Source of the DNA: Pisolithus tinctorius
Taxonomy: Eukaryota; Basidiomycota; Agaricomycetes; Boletales; Pisolithaceae
DNA length: 64,000 nt
NCBI GenBank assembly: GCA_024663395.1
Contig: JANFAH010000003.1
Coordinates: 3,038,001 to 3,102,000 of the forward strand
Direction: 5' to 3'
Shown here piece after piece: positions 42,042-54,444 of this stretch (within the stretch, counting starts at the first letter, position 1; the number at the start of each line of letters is the position of its first letter). The position numbers and the translations under genes were made by a program. The notes under the pieces are model-generated. The model made no database searches. It was not told the origin of the DNA and saw only the letters and a program-made list of their open reading frames with translations.

Positions 42042-43469
42042 TCATTCTCCGTCCGCCACCAAACCATGACGCCCTCTCTTGATACGGTCCTCCAAGCCTC
42101 CTGCACCCCCGAATACTCTTTTCTGCTCTTGACTCAGGAAGCTACCCATGCCCCTAGATTTCTCCCGTGCGAGTTTTTCAGCTTCGAGTTCAGCTTTCTC
42201 CTTCTCCAACAGAGCCAACAATCGCTTTTGCCGTTGGGCCTCTACCGTTGTAGCGTCCGACTGCATGGCAGCCAAGCGAGCAGCCCGATCCTGGTCGTCA
42301 TTAACCGGTTTCTTCGAAACTGCTTCCGAGGGACGCGAAACAAGAGGTGTGACGCGAGTGCGTTTGGCATAGCCGTGGTCGTTTGCGGGACTGGGACTCC
42401 TCCGACGTTTGTAGCTATCCCCATATTGTCGTCGGCGATCATCGTCTGTGGGGTGGTCGTGGCGGTTGTCGTCGGAATCGTCGGACCGTGGCCAACGACG
42501 GACCCTGTCGGTAACGTGGCGCTCTCGGCTTCTATCGTCCCGGTGTCTACGATACGAATCAGAAGAGTGACTCCGGCTCCTCCTGGAACGGTATTCATCG
42601 CGATCGTGTCGTCGGTCATCTCGGTAAGATCGCACTGGCGATCGCGAGCGACGGCTATACGGGCTAGGAGATCGTGGATAATCAGAGTCGTAACGACCAG
42701 ACGAATGTTTCCGATGGTCATCTCCTGAACGCCGCGATGGGGACCTGTCTCTGCCACTCGGCTCTCGGCCTCTCCTGCTCTCTTTTTCTTTCCGCTCTTT
42801 CTTTTCTTTTCTATCCTTTTTCCTCTCCTGTTTGTCTTTCTTGGGTTTAATGCCATTGCGCTCCTGTAACTCACGAAGACGGAGGGGATTTGACATCAGT
42901 GCCTGATAGGCAGCCTGCTCCTGTTGCTTGATGGCAAGGAGAGGGTCCTCGCGGACCTTGGCAGCAACATCACGAGGGGTATTTGCGTTCTGCGTGGCAA
43001 TGAAATTCTTGTGTGCAGCACCAAGCTAAACCCATCAATATGTTAGTCTCGGCGAAAATATGATACTTGTGCACCAAACACACCTTTGCATTCTCATCCC
43101 CGATCAATAGCTTATCCACTCGCTTTTTACCGAGAAGATAATCCTCCAAATCGTTTGCATTTGCGCTAGTTCCAGTGGCAGGAGTAGCGTACATCCATTC
43201 CAGCTTTTCCGTTCTCTTTTTACCAGTTTGTTCCTCCTGGAGACGCTGGAGTTCCTGCAATTGCCGTTCTTCCTCCTTCTCCTTGCGAAGCTGGTCGAGC
43301 TTCTTCTTCTCTTCGAGCTAAACACATATACAAAGTATTAACACCAATGCGTGGAGTAGAGAAAATGATGAATACGTACAGCTTTCTTCTCCTCGAGCCA
43401 GACCCGCTCCTGATTCTTAAGCAGGAGCGGGTGCCAAGATTTTTTCATGTTCAGGTCTCCACCACCCAT
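42042..43469 (-). CDS. CWC25: CWC25-like pre-mRNA splicing factor
   Basis: Three exons on the minus strand. Exon 1 (43469 to about 43379) starts [20 protein letters not shown], the Cir_N domain typical of CWC25/CIR proteins. Exon 2 (about 43321-43083) continues with a charged helix and [29 protein letters not shown], characteristic of CWC25. Exon 3 (about 43027-42042) has the conserved [29 protein letters not shown], then an RS/RD-rich region and a C-terminal helix ending with [17 protein letters not shown]25 joins the spliceosome around the first catalytic step. Length and domain order fit the fungal family. The neighbouring genes have unrelated functions. Confidence 0.92.
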
Positions 43470-43708
43470 CTTGACTTGAATTCAGTTGCGTGGTAGATGA
43501 AAAAGGGTCAGAGTGGGTGATGATAACGGACAACCAGTGGTCGACGCACTGCGACCGAATACTGACTCAAGTGATTACTAATCGTGTCAACATAGTGTTT
43601 GTCCTTGTTTGGTCACACGCTGTGCCTGCGGTTGACGAAGGGCGCAAGCCGCGTGTGGTTTGGTCATGACCACCGTCGCCCTCGACCGCGTCCTCGTCGA
43701 CCACTACC

Positions 43709-44655
43709 ATGCCGGAGCCACCAGACACAAACGACCTGGGGGACACAGATCCTCTGAACAGTGCCACTGATGAATTCTCACACCCCATGTCAGTTGTCCT
43801 TTGGCCAGCTCGTGATTTCCAAGTTGACACTGACATACGACGTTGCATTCGAACCTCGATAGATCTGCACGTTCAATGTATGCGCTCACCCGTCGTGAAA
43901 TGGCGCGGGGAATTGCCAATCGATTCGTTCACTCACGGACGTACATCTTTCTCTACCTCATCATGGCTGCCCTTTCGGTTACCACTGTTGTACTTAGCCT
44001 CCACGATGGATGTCCAGGTCTCCCCTTTTACGTGTTGGAAGTGATTATCAATACTTCTATGATACTGGAAGTCAGCGTGCGCTTTGTTGCCTTCGGAAGG
44101 GTAAGTCTCCTTATTAAACCGTCCAAGTTGCTTGGATCTAGGAACTCCGTTGCAGCAATTCTGGAGATCGCCCTTCAATGTATTCGATTTAATCCTGACT
44201 GTATTTTGTGCCACAACACTGCTGGTCTTGGCGTTTGCCGGTTGCGGAGCGACGAGCAAAGAAGAGGAGTTGTTGGATACATTGTTGCTAATAGCGCGTA
44301 ACGTGCTGCAATTTGGTCGGCTGGCTTCTGTGATGAGACAGTGCGTTGCAGTGACTGCGTTTGCACGTGGCAACGTACTGACGAATTTGCATACAGATCT
44401 GGCCAATCTATATTCTCGCGGCCGAAGCCCATCGACATTACGGCAGTGCGAAGAGCCGGGTATACCGAACTTGACTTGGACCTAGAGGATGAAGATGAAG
44501 ACGCAGAGCTTGGTAGGCCGCTTGTGCAGGATTCGATACTGTTCGATGCCCACGGAGAACAGGGGGAAGAGAGGTCGAGGCTGTCAACAATGCCTCGAGC
44601 TGCTCAGGCAATACACGAACGGGATTCGGTGGATGTGTGGGCAGAGATAGGTTGA
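43709..44655 (+). CDS. Ion-channel-like (voltage-sensor-type) small membrane protein
   Basis: Starts MPEPPDTNDLGDTDP at 43709. The first intron is probably 43788-43861, and later introns lie at about 44102-44156 and 44342-44398. The spliced protein is roughly 230 residues: a short acidic N-terminus, then RDI-like RREMARGIANRF, four predicted membrane helices (YIFLYLIMAALSVTTVVLSL; FYVLEVIINTSMILEVSVRF; FNVFDLILTVFCATTLLVLA; LLIARNVLQFGRLASV) and an acidic cytosolic tail. Charged residues in the helices and the NVLQFGRLASVMRQ segment resemble the voltage-sensor half of ion-transport domains, and there is no pore segment. I recall such single-domain proteins as common in fungi, often vacuolar, but the function is not established. 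It is divergent from CWC25 with 240 bases between starts. Confidence 0.75.
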
Positions 44656-45934
44656 ATCTTGGCTGTGATGCAATGATTGGTTTTGTTTAATTCTCGACAT
44701 GGGCTTGGCAGTGGAAGTGAGACACGAGGACGGTGAGTAGTGAATGTGTAATATGCGTTGCCTTGAAAAGATGCAGGTGCTCCTGGTATATTGGACATTG
44801 CGCTGCTTCATCGATCGATCTTACTCTCGGCGGAGTTGTCAGCACGTCAAGTGAGCACCAGGAGTGCGATTTAGAATTGATAGGCGCGCTTTACATAGTT
44901 GACGGAGTGCAAATTCGTGACCGAGCTCAATTTAAGAGGTGATCAACGTTGCTAAGCCAGTTGTGGAGAGCCCTGAGGAGCCCCATGTGGATTTTCGACA
45001 AGGGACTCCGAGGAGCTACATGCGGTGATCGGGGATGAACCCTCGCTGACAGGGAGGTAAGCGGCTACATGAAGTTTTGTATTCATGTACGTGTGCCTTG
45101 TTTTGCCTCGAGAGTGAAGATGGACCCCAAATTATGGATAGCCTGTTGACAACGACTCACACGAGAACGGGGATGATGATGTCTGTACACAAGGAGGAGA
45201 GAGTTATATATATATTGGTGATAAGTGGTAAGATAAGCGCTTTAGATTGACAGGTCTACGTCCTTGTGGAGGTTCCCTGGTCCTAACAGGTCAACGTAGC
45301 GACGTCCGACGTAAAGTGGGAGTCGTCGGACACGTTGACTGCCACATGTCTGACTGTTAGTGTCCCTTAAGAGTAAGTCGTGTTGACTGTGCGGGGCCGT
45401 AAGGACGGATGTGGTGTCCCTCATTGGCTTTCTATGGCGATTTGCGGACAAATCACGACTTCGGGGCTTCTCCTGCCACGTCTACTGCTGCGCCCTGCAA
45501 AATTGACAACTGGCAGCGGGCGCCATCGGGAAATCCCAGTCATTCTGAATACATATGTAGAGTGTCTCACCCGATCGCAAGCGTGCGAAAGGGCTCGCGA
45601 GTAATAAACACTAATAAGCTACGCTATATGGTAGCGACTTTTTATGTCAAGACGGCTGTCGGTCTGCGGTGGAAAAATATACCGCCACTGGGGGAACCCT
45701 GTTCCGTCTAAAACTTATCACGCGTTCCTTTCGCATGGGACTCTCCTCCCATTAAATTTCTTTTCCCGTGTCGTTCGACTCCATACCAGCACCGCGTATC
45801 AACGCTGCTGCAGTACATGTCATTTACACTAACTGTCGTTTGACTACTCACCGATCCCTACACCCAGTGGGTGAGTATGGTAGCTTCGGTGTCGCTGCCT
45901 TCTCACTCTAATCCAATGTCTTCCCAGCACCCTC
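44656..45934. other. Intergenic region
   Basis: About 1.3 kb without a supported gene. It contains a short TATATATATA tract near 45209 and pyrimidine-rich stretches just before the next gene. Small frames on both strands show no motif. Confidence 0.45.
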
Positions 45935-48293
45935 ATGTCATCTGCCCGACAATGGTTTACGAAGCACGTTTATTCCGCTTCGAAGCCTCCAAAAGATATT
46001 CCTTGTCCTGTCACAGAGAAAATTTGTGATGGCGCAAAATCTCCCGCTTCCTTCAAGTTCAATACGCTGGCTGCAGTCATGGGCAGGAAGCCTAGAAAAT
46101 TACGTCGGCCCCCTCCTAATCAGGACCAGCTTTCTATCTGCCCGTCAGGCCACCATTATCCTCCAAGGTTTTCAAAGAGACCTCACTCCAAATCTGTCTC
46201 TTCTACCGTTCGTTCAGGTAATGATTCCATGAAACTCCAGACTCCCTCCGATGCTCCCAAAGGCCGTCCTTCATTAAACCCCCCTTCTGTCCTAACCCTC
46301 TCCGACCCAGACCCGTTCGCTGTGAATGCAATATCAGTACCTGGTAGTATCACCGATAGCAATGGGGTCTCTCTTTCATCAAGTTCCGTTACTGCAGACG
46401 TCATCCGAAAGGAAAATGCCGCACTCGAGCCTGCACGTACTTCTTTGGCTTCCTCTTCCTCGTGTTCCCGTCGCCCCAGTGATTTGTCGTCCCCTGATTT
46501 GCCAAGTTTCCCGTTTCTTGACAGCGAGAAGGCTCAGATCAGGTATTTATTAGTCCATCTTTATCTTTGCTCCTAACTAGACATTTCAAAGGACGCGCCT
46601 TGATCGAAAAGGCCACCACCCTTATCCATCTGAGGAGTCCCTTGACAACCGTCGGGTTTGTATCTATGGTCTCAGTTTGGTTGGGTGCGAGTCTGCTGCC
46701 ACGTTGACAGAGAGGGATACTTCTAGTACCCTCCCGCCTTCGCGTCCGAGAGATCACGTGGAATCAACGTCCCACAGTTCTCCAAGTCTTCCTCAGACGC
46801 TGCGCAACGTCGTCACGCCACCGGAGTGTGAATCAGTGCCAGTGTTACCCCGTCCACCTGCTCTCAATCGTAAAGTGTCCGCTTTGCGACTAGCAACGGA
46901 ACCACCGTGTGCTCCTCCACCCCATGCCCTTCCTGCCGTTCCCAGGTCATGTAAATGGGGCCACGAGCACGAGGAGGAAGACCCTCATCCATCTCCGTCT
47001 GGATCTGGGTCATCGTCTAGTATATCATTTGCTTCCTCTGCCTCCTCGACACCTGATGAGAACGATGAGGAATCCCTTGACCCTCGATATCGGACTCTGA
47101 GGGAACGTCCGATGGTTGACCAGGGACCAGTAGCTTCTATAAGACCAACACAGCGGGACATCTCGAATGCTCCGCCTTCGGACATATTTGTGCGGTCCCC
47201 AACAGCCGCCTCTCCACTGTCGTCTTCCTCCGCACACTCCTTGAAGAAGTCTGCCTCTCACTCCACTTTGCAAAGGTGCATGATGGGCCCCTGGCTTTCC
47301 TCTCCTGCTCCTTCGAATGATGTAAAAACTCCGAACAAGGAACCAAGGAAACAACGCTCGTTCCATCAGTCTCAGCGCGCGCATCGCCCAGCGCTTCCTC
47401 CGCTTCGTCACTCTAGTTCTTGTACACCTGCGGCGTCGACACCTACTCCGGGATCGCCCGACTCACGGCGAGGTATCCCAAGTAGCCCTCCCGTTAGTGT
47501 CAGGAAACGCTTGTTCTCAGGGTCCAGTCAACGGAGGCCATCGACAGCAACTACCGAGGATGATCTGCGTTCCATATTTAGTTTACCCTCGGAGATGGAG
47601 CTTAATCATGGGTCCATATCTCTTCATTCCGTTTTATTAAATGACGCGGACTCTGAGGTACTGCCGAGTGGAACACCAACGACACCAGCAACAGACTACG
47701 GGCAGCAGATCATGTCTCCAGCTGAGATGTTCGCTGTTGAAGCCAAGGTACAAAGCGAGTTCGACAGCAAGTACGGAGGGGTGATACGGAATCGGCAACG
47801 CGTACTGTCATCCGTCTTAACTCCGTCTCCCGAACCTTCATTTACTCGCTCCAATGTCCGTGCCTCACAGAGTCTGTCGGTGCCGCAATTAAGCGTTCGG
47901 TCGTCAACAACGCAGAAAACTCCCTCCTTTCTAGGATCGTTAAACGTATCCTCCGGAGGGTTACCTCTCCCGCCTCCCCGTTTGCCCAGGCGTCCACACA
48001 CGGCTGAGCCGCCATATGGCATGCCCTCCAACGCTATAAGCGTTTCGAACAAGCAGGCGAGCGATGTACCTTTTATCTCTTTAGCTCCGCCACCTCGCAG
48101 AACTTGTGTACTCCCTATCATTCATGGAGACCCGCCCCAGAAATCGATGATTCGCAAACCATCCTTCTTGGATATTGCAGACGAATCGCCCTTCATGGAC
48201 AATAGCTTCCTTGACCTTGAGGGCGGGAAAGAATCATTGGATCTCTCCACGGACGAGGGATGCGAGGATGACTTTGTGGTCTATGCTCTATAA
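45935..48293 (+). CDS. Low-complexity Ser/Pro-rich protein of unknown function
   Basis: Two exons: 45935 to about 46541 and about 46592-48293, joined as KAQIR|TRLDRKGHH. About 770 residues, almost all predicted disordered, with many SS, PPS and SP runs. A few more conserved-looking stretches stand out: FKFNTLAAVMGRKPRK near the N-terminus, SVRKRLFSGSSQRRPSTATTE, EDDLRSIFSLPSEMELNHG, SPAEMFAVEAKVQSEFD, and a C-terminal KPSFLDIADESPFMDNSFLD, which is acidic-hydrophobic and ends near the stop. Such proteins are common in mushrooms and often regulatory, with phosphorylation-rich sequence. I cannot assign a function. The start at 45935 is chosen for the open frame; an upstream ATG at 45916 is in a different frame. 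Confidence 0.75.
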
Positions 48294-48748
48294 ACCACAT
48301 GCCATCTGCGGACCCACGCTCTTTATAAGATCTTTATTGGTTTCATTATTTACTACTATAGCCTCCCTCCACTTACCTTACTCCGCGTCTCTAAGTTGTC
48401 GCCTTTCTACTGTTGTTCATTCGATGGTTGTTTTACTAGCTTACATCCCAGTCGTATGACTAGTGTGTTTTGTTATTTCTACTGCATCTTCAATTCCCTT
48501 GTAACCCTCTGATCTGGAATCCTGGCCTTTTTTCGCGGACACATGAGCACCTCATCGTCAATCTGTAGACTGGTACGTATAATGAAATACCGGAATCAGG
48601 AATTTCAACCACTGGCAGAAGCATTGCGTCGCCACGTAATTTCCATTTGGATGTTGAAATAAAAACTTACATGTAGATTACTGTTTATCCAGAGAGAAGA
48701 AAGCAACGAATGTAATAAATCCAAAGCGAAGAGGGTAAATCCCTAGTT
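48294..48748. other. Shared 3' region of two convergent genes
   Basis: About 455 bases between the stop of the low-complexity gene and the stop of SLA2. AATAAA-like signals are visible (AAATAAAAACT near 48656). No gene is seen. Confidence 0.5.
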
Positions 48749-51700
48749 TCAGTCTGTCTCATCAGTGTGGTACCCAGCGCGTCTCATAGCGCCCAAGCGA
48801 TGTCTAGCAGCACCAAGGTCTTTTTCGAGTCTCAAGATCTCAACTTGCTGCTCCATTTCCCGTCTCTTGAACTCGAGCACGGCCATATTCTTGTAATCGA
48901 CGTCTTCCTCGGCCGCTTGTTTCGCGGAGATAGCCTTGACTTGCCTCACAAGCGCCTTGCACGCTTCTGTGACAGCCTTAGCCGCGAGCTCTAGTCGTTC
49001 CTGCGTCTTCGACATGAGGTTTGCTTTGACTCGGGATGCAGCTACTAGTTGGGCAGTCGCTGCAGCGACTTCGTTTGAGGCAACGATGAGCTGCTCGAGC
49101 GAGTGCGTGCCAGAGAGCACACCGTCAGCGCTCTCGATGAGTAAATTGGTGGCAAAAGCGACGGATTTAGCAGCCGAAATGAGACCTTCTGTCCATCTGT
49201 TGTTCCGCTTGTAGAACTGTTGGACCGAGCTCGATCCTTTCCCTTGTGCGACAATCTCCTGCTGAGACTCCGTTGCAGCCTGGATCAGCCGGGCAATGGC
49301 ATTCGTAATAGCCATTGCTGCCGACAAGATAGAGTCGTGTACCTGGAGATCGACCGCACTGAACCGCGAAGAATCACGTGGGCGGGACATAAGCTCTTGT
49401 AGTCGCTGAGTGGCAGACTCGATAGCTTGGGCCGCATTCAACATTTCCTGTTCCACGATATCTCCAATATCACCATTAGCCTTTCCAAGTGCCTTGGCTC
49501 CTTTAGGCACCATGACATCAACAACCTCAGAGAGACGTGTAAGAGCATTCCTAGTCTCGCTGTTGTTGCGCATTGACACTTCTTTTCGTTGAGCAGGTTT
49601 GAGGAGATCGAGTTTGTAGGACTGTAAGTTGAGGAAGAACCTGAGGCCAACGTCTCCGGCAGTTTTGGCAACGGCGATGATTTTGTCAGATGCATCGTCA
49701 TCATTGGCAAGGCGCGTGATTCCTTTGGTGTTCACAAGGACGTCAGACAAGACTTGAGCGAAGTCATTGGCACCCTTGATAACGTCAACGTAATCCCCGC
49801 CAACGTCCCCAGAGAGGTGGAGATTGAAGACAGTGGCAAAGTCTGTGGCGGTACCGATCGCCTTTTCTATCATGGACAAGGTATACTCCGGTGTTGAGTT
49901 GATATTTCCGGCCTGCGTTGGAGATTCGAGTTCGTAAATTGCATCATCCACTTTCTGCACGCATGCTTGCAAAATTGAATCTGAAGTCGATCTAGATCAG
50001 CTCCAAGAACTCGAGCGCCAACCTATGCACTAACCAATGATCTGGTTTAACTTCTTGCGATTATCAAGGATAAGCGTGTCAATTTGAGCATTGGTAGCCT
50101 CCTCGCTGATGCCTTGGTTCTATGGAGGGATTAATCGTGAACCCAAACCTCTTTGTATTGACCCTACCTGTTGTGCCTCCGACAGTTGTTGGATGGTGCT
50201 GTCCATGCCCTCTTGGAGGATCATGATCTCCTGATCCTTCTCTTCACGCAGGCGTTCCATATCAAGCTGGGCATTATTCACTTTCTCCAGTAAGTCGTCC
50301 ATTTGGATTTGTTTAGCCTGCGAACAAACATGAGCATGAGGATAACAGCCGCGTATGTGGAGCAACCAACCCTCAATGAGTCCTCCAATTCATTGATTTG
50401 GCGATTGTACTTGGTCAACACGCTTGATACTTCTGAGCTCTTCGAACGCATTGTGTCATCCGCGCGCTCATTGGCAAAATTAATCTCGCGCCGCAAGCGA
50501 TCCAACTCGTCTTTATGGGAGGCTTTCTGGCGATCAATATCGAAGCGAGCCTTGTCACGTTCACGGATCATGTCAGCAAGCTCTAAATTCTTCGCCTTCA
50601 AATCCCGCTCCATGCGCTCCATGCGATCAACAGCCTCCTGTGCAGAATTGGCCTTCAGCTGCATTTGTTTGAATTTCGTGAGTATGTCCAGATGTTCCGT
50701 CCTCAGCTGGCTGTATAACTTCGCCAAGGCTTCGTACTTATTCCGCCATAGAGTTACTTGGTCTTGCAGCTGTTTGATGAGGTCATCCTTCGAAGCCATC
50801 TGCGCGTTGATATTGGCTGTGACGCCACCAAGCTCATTTTCGAGTGCTTTTACACGCTGCAGAGGCAGAGTCAATCAGTTAGATGGTATGTGGCGAATGT
50901 AAAATCGCCTACGCGATCATATTGCTCCAAGAGCAGTTGATCCCTCTCATACTGTCCCCTCATGGCTAATAACTCTCGCTGGTAGTCGGCCACTTGTTGA
51001 GCAGCTTGGTTATTCATTTGCATCACCTGCTGTTGCAGAAGTTGTTCCTGCGCTAGGCGTTCTCTCTCCTGTTGTTCGTGTTGCCGCTGCTCAAACTCGC
51101 GTTGTTGTTGTGCTTCAAGCTCCTGCCTCTGTCGTTCCTCGGCTTCGCGTTGGGCTCGCAGGGCAGCTTGTTGGTCTTCGTATTCCTTTAGCAATCGAGC
51201 CTGTTCACTGACGGCGGCAGCATCAGGGGAGGGTGCTGCTGGGGGTACAGTCGGGGACGCAGCAGTCTTCGGCCGGGCTGGTAGATCTGGGGGATTGCCA
51301 CTGTCGAACAGGTTAGGTGGTTCCTGGAAACAGAGGTCCGTAAATGACGAAAAAATGGCCATTCTAGACGCGCACTTGACCAAGCTTCGGTACGTTAATA
51401 AGACTAGTCAAGAACTTGAGGTTAGAGCACTCGTAGTAAAACTTGCGCAAATTGTAGTGCTGTGCGTTAAACCGTTCGCGGAGTGGTTCAAGGGCTTCGT
51501 GATCATTTGTTCCTGTGTACTGTCAGTGTTCCGTTCATTTTTGGACGTCCCTTCAAGCACTTACGCCTGTACAAAGCGCGCAGCATACTAGTGATAAACC
51601 TGTATATCCCCCAACTCTCCTTGACCAACGGCACCAGAGATGATATGCGACATTCATTATTAGCGGAATGCCTGAAGTGCGAGAAGACCATCCGCTCGAA

Positions 51701-52445
51701 GGACTCGATCTGATCCTGCAAACCCATGAGATCAGTGATGGTCTCATATCTGTGGGACATTAGTTTTTATGATCAGCATCAGACTACTGTCCGCACCCTT
51801 CGTTTGGATCGTGAATTCCTTTCAAAGAGATATACTCCTCATACTCAAACAACCCATTGAACTCTGGCCGGATTCTGTGGAATCGAAGTTTGGCTAGAAT
51901 GTATTGTACGTAGGTCCTTATCAAGGACCCATAGCCTAGCAGGAACGATAAGATTCGTATTGCATCAGACGACTTACAAACACAGACCTCGTTGGCCATC
52001 GGTACTGACGGAACGTGCACAGGTCTCGAGCCAACCTGTTTGACCGTGTGCTTCTTTGATGGTCTGCATGTTGAACCTCAGCGACGATACCTCGATGGCT
52101 GCAGAGGGCAACGCACGACTGGATGTCCTTCTTGGAGAACTTTATGGACAGTTATGAGTGCCTTGAAAGTCTGCACCTCGTCAGATAATATAGGCTGTAC
52201 GCGGAGTCCACTCCAGAACGAGATAGAGCTGTGATAATCCCAAGTGTAAACGATGCATTCTGCCAAACGTTCAAGGCGTAAGGAACCGAAGGGAGATGAG
52301 GTTACGGGAACGCACTTCGGACGTGTTTCTGCTTCGGAGCTGACTCGTCAGAACTAGTGGCCTTCTTGATATTGATGACTAGTTCCTGTTCTGCCTTGTC
52401 CTTGTCCACAGGACGGGTGGGGTAGTGAACCTCTTCCGAATCCAT
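48749..52445 (-). CDS. SLA2: SLA2/END4 endocytic adaptor (ANTH, coiled coil, I/LWEQ)
   Basis: Many short introns. The start at 52445 gives MDSEEVHYPTRP ... ELVINIKKATSSDE, then KHVRKCIVYTWDYHSSISFW and ALITVHKVLQEGHPVV, the ANTH phosphoinositide-binding domain. It continues with FNGLFEYEEYISLKGI, DLMGLQDQIESFERMVF and PLVKESWGIYRF. From about residue 320 come a Pro/Ala spacer, a Gln/Glu/Arg-rich coiled coil (51330-50890) and further heptad helices to about 50120. The last exon (49972-48749) is the talin-like I/LWEQ actin-binding region (NRWTEGLISAAKSVAFATNL, RVKANLMSKTQERLELAAKA) ending in AGYHTDETD. The protein links clathrin-coated pits to actin. The length of about 1,050 residues is normal. 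It shares a 205-base divergent promoter with SURF1. Confidence 0.94.
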
Positions 52446-52650
52446 GTCGAAGCCATTGGGACGACGTCTCGTGGACCTGAATAACCAACGTCAGCCAGTA
52501 TACTGGCGGTTATCTATCGAACTACGCCTACATGACTCCCAAGAGAGAAAGAGGTGGTATCCGAGATTGAGGGAAACCGTGGCGGAGCGGACTGCGCCGC
52601 GATGAATTGATTATGGAGAGGACTCAGTGCGTGGGAAACTCACCTCTGCG

Positions 52651-53683
52651 ATGCTCTCGTTGTTCAGGACAGCATCGCTTCAGAGTAGACCTCTGCTGAG
52701 GACTGGACAACGTTTTGCAGGTACCCGTCAATTGGTACATACTGATGTAGTCAAGAGTCCGACCACCTATACCGCACGGAAGGACTCCTGGTACAGTCCA
52801 ACTATTCTTCTCTTGGGCTTCATCCCCTTCTTCACGTTTGCACTGGGAACTTGGCAATTGCAGCGTTTACAATGGAAAATCAACCTTATTGACGAGTTGG
52901 AAGAGAAGCTTCAGCGCGATCCTATCCTTCTTCCAAGGAGAATAAAGTGCGTTAACGGTTTCATGAGTGAATTGTTTCTGAACTTGCTCGAAAACTGGAA
53001 AGCGTCTCCGTCATTCCGGAATTTAGTTACCGCAGGGTGCTGCTTCGAGGAACATGGGACCACGACCATACAATGCTACTTGGGCCTCGTGTTCGAGATG
53101 GTGTGCATGGTTACCACGTAGTCACTCCGTTACTTCGGTCGGAGGGGTCCATCGTGCTGGTAGACCGGGGTTTCATTTCCAACGACTTTGTGGGTAATTA
53201 CGATCGCAGTGAGAAAGGTGAGGTTGAGGTGCAGGGGATGCTGAGGACTTCGCATAAGCGTAACGCTTTCACACCTGATAACCAGCCTGCTGAGGGCAAA
53301 TGGTTTTGGGCTGATGTTGACGCAATGGCTGAATACGCGGGTGGTGACACTGCCGGTGTCCAGCCTGTCTTCATTGAGCAGATATTCTGTGAGTCGCCCA
53401 CGTATGTGGACAAGGATAACGACGATGACACATACCAGCCGGTCACGAAGGCGAAGCCACCTCAAATATAAGTAAAGGCATCCCGGTCGGTCGTGCAGCT
53501 GCGGTAGACGTGCGAAATGCACATTTATCCTACGTGGTTACATGGTTGGTCCATTTCCATGATAAGTTCCCTCGCTCACTTCCAGTCGAAAGGTACTCGT
53601 TATCAGCATTTACCGCTGTCATGCTCAGTCGTCTCATAACGAAAAGAAGGGCACAAAGGCGTGTGCGACCTTTGCCCAGGTAG
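52651..53683 (+). CDS. SHY1: SURF1/Shy1 cytochrome c oxidase assembly factor
   Basis: Starts MLSLFRTASLQSRPL at 52651, a mitochondrial presequence. The first membrane helix is TILLLGFIPFFTFALGTWQL, followed by the SURF1 hallmark WQLQRLQWKINLIDELEEKL. After an intron (about 52949-53004) come PEFSYRRVLLRGTWDHDHTM, the GYHVVTPLLRSEG motif and VLVDRGFI. The apparent stop near 53471 lies inside an intron: using GTGAGT near 53391 and the AG near 53450 gives IFCEATSNISKGIPVGRAAA and VDVRNAHLSYVVTW. A last intron then leads to the second helix YSLSAFTAVMLSRL and TAG at 53681-53683. The family acts in inner-membrane insertion of heme into Cox1. All expected parts are present. Confidence 0.92.
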
Positions 53684-54444
53684 CCACGGCATCTTGCGAC
53701 TATTGGATGGTATCACACCACGTTATATCAGTGCTTGAGAAATTGGCTGATAGAACTTTGTGATCGCACTCTCCCGCTGAAAACCAAGGTACTGTTCCGC
53801 CGCCGCTTAGGTTTCGTGACTGTGCTCCGAAGTACGGTGACTCCAGAGCCTGATCAGCCTTTGGCTGGCGAGTAAGCAACAGTCTATGCCTTTGCGGGTT
53901 GTAAGTGTCAGGACGTCTCAGAGTCCCGTATAACAAGGCCTGCGGTCACCACTCCATTTCGGTGTTACGTGGTTCACTTTGAGTCGATCAGTGGACGATA
54001 GAGATGGCTTCAGGCTTCACCAATCACCCCGCGAGCACAGTCTGCAGGATTATGCTGTCGCAGACTGACATCGATGTCTCGCTTCTCCTCAGGGTACCGC
54101 TGTTCAATGCAACGTACGGACCTTTGCAAGGAAAGTAGGCTGTAAACATTCCGGGAAGAGGTCCACGCCTCTGATTGGTTGTCTCTTTTTCTTACTTCAA
54201 CAGCGCAGTTCGGTTCCGGAAGGTGAGTCGTACTACTTTCCTTTATCTCACCACTGCGATGCAATTGATATGGTTCTGCAGTGAACCCACTCCCGAAATT
54301 CGACGGGTTCATGAAACAACTTGGCAGTTGGCAGGCTGCAGTCCTGAACATAACATGCACGAATAGCTTTAGTTCACATTTTGTCAAAATATTTTACTGA
54401 TGCCTTTGCATCATCATCATCGCCTGCTGCCCATCTGACACCTG
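53684..54444. other. Intergenic region before the ADE16/17 relic
   Basis: About 760 bases with no supported gene. It may hold further unrecognisable remains of the 5' part of the ADE16/17-like gene, but I could not align any. Confidence 0.4.

Noticed and set aside
52627..52650. SURF1 start at 52627
   Set aside because: That position is GTG; the first ATG in frame is 52651 and gives a normal mitochondrial presequence.
53391..53471. SURF1 ending at 53471
   Set aside because: That end lies in an intron; splicing restores the conserved NAHLSYVVTW segment and the second membrane helix, ending at 53683.
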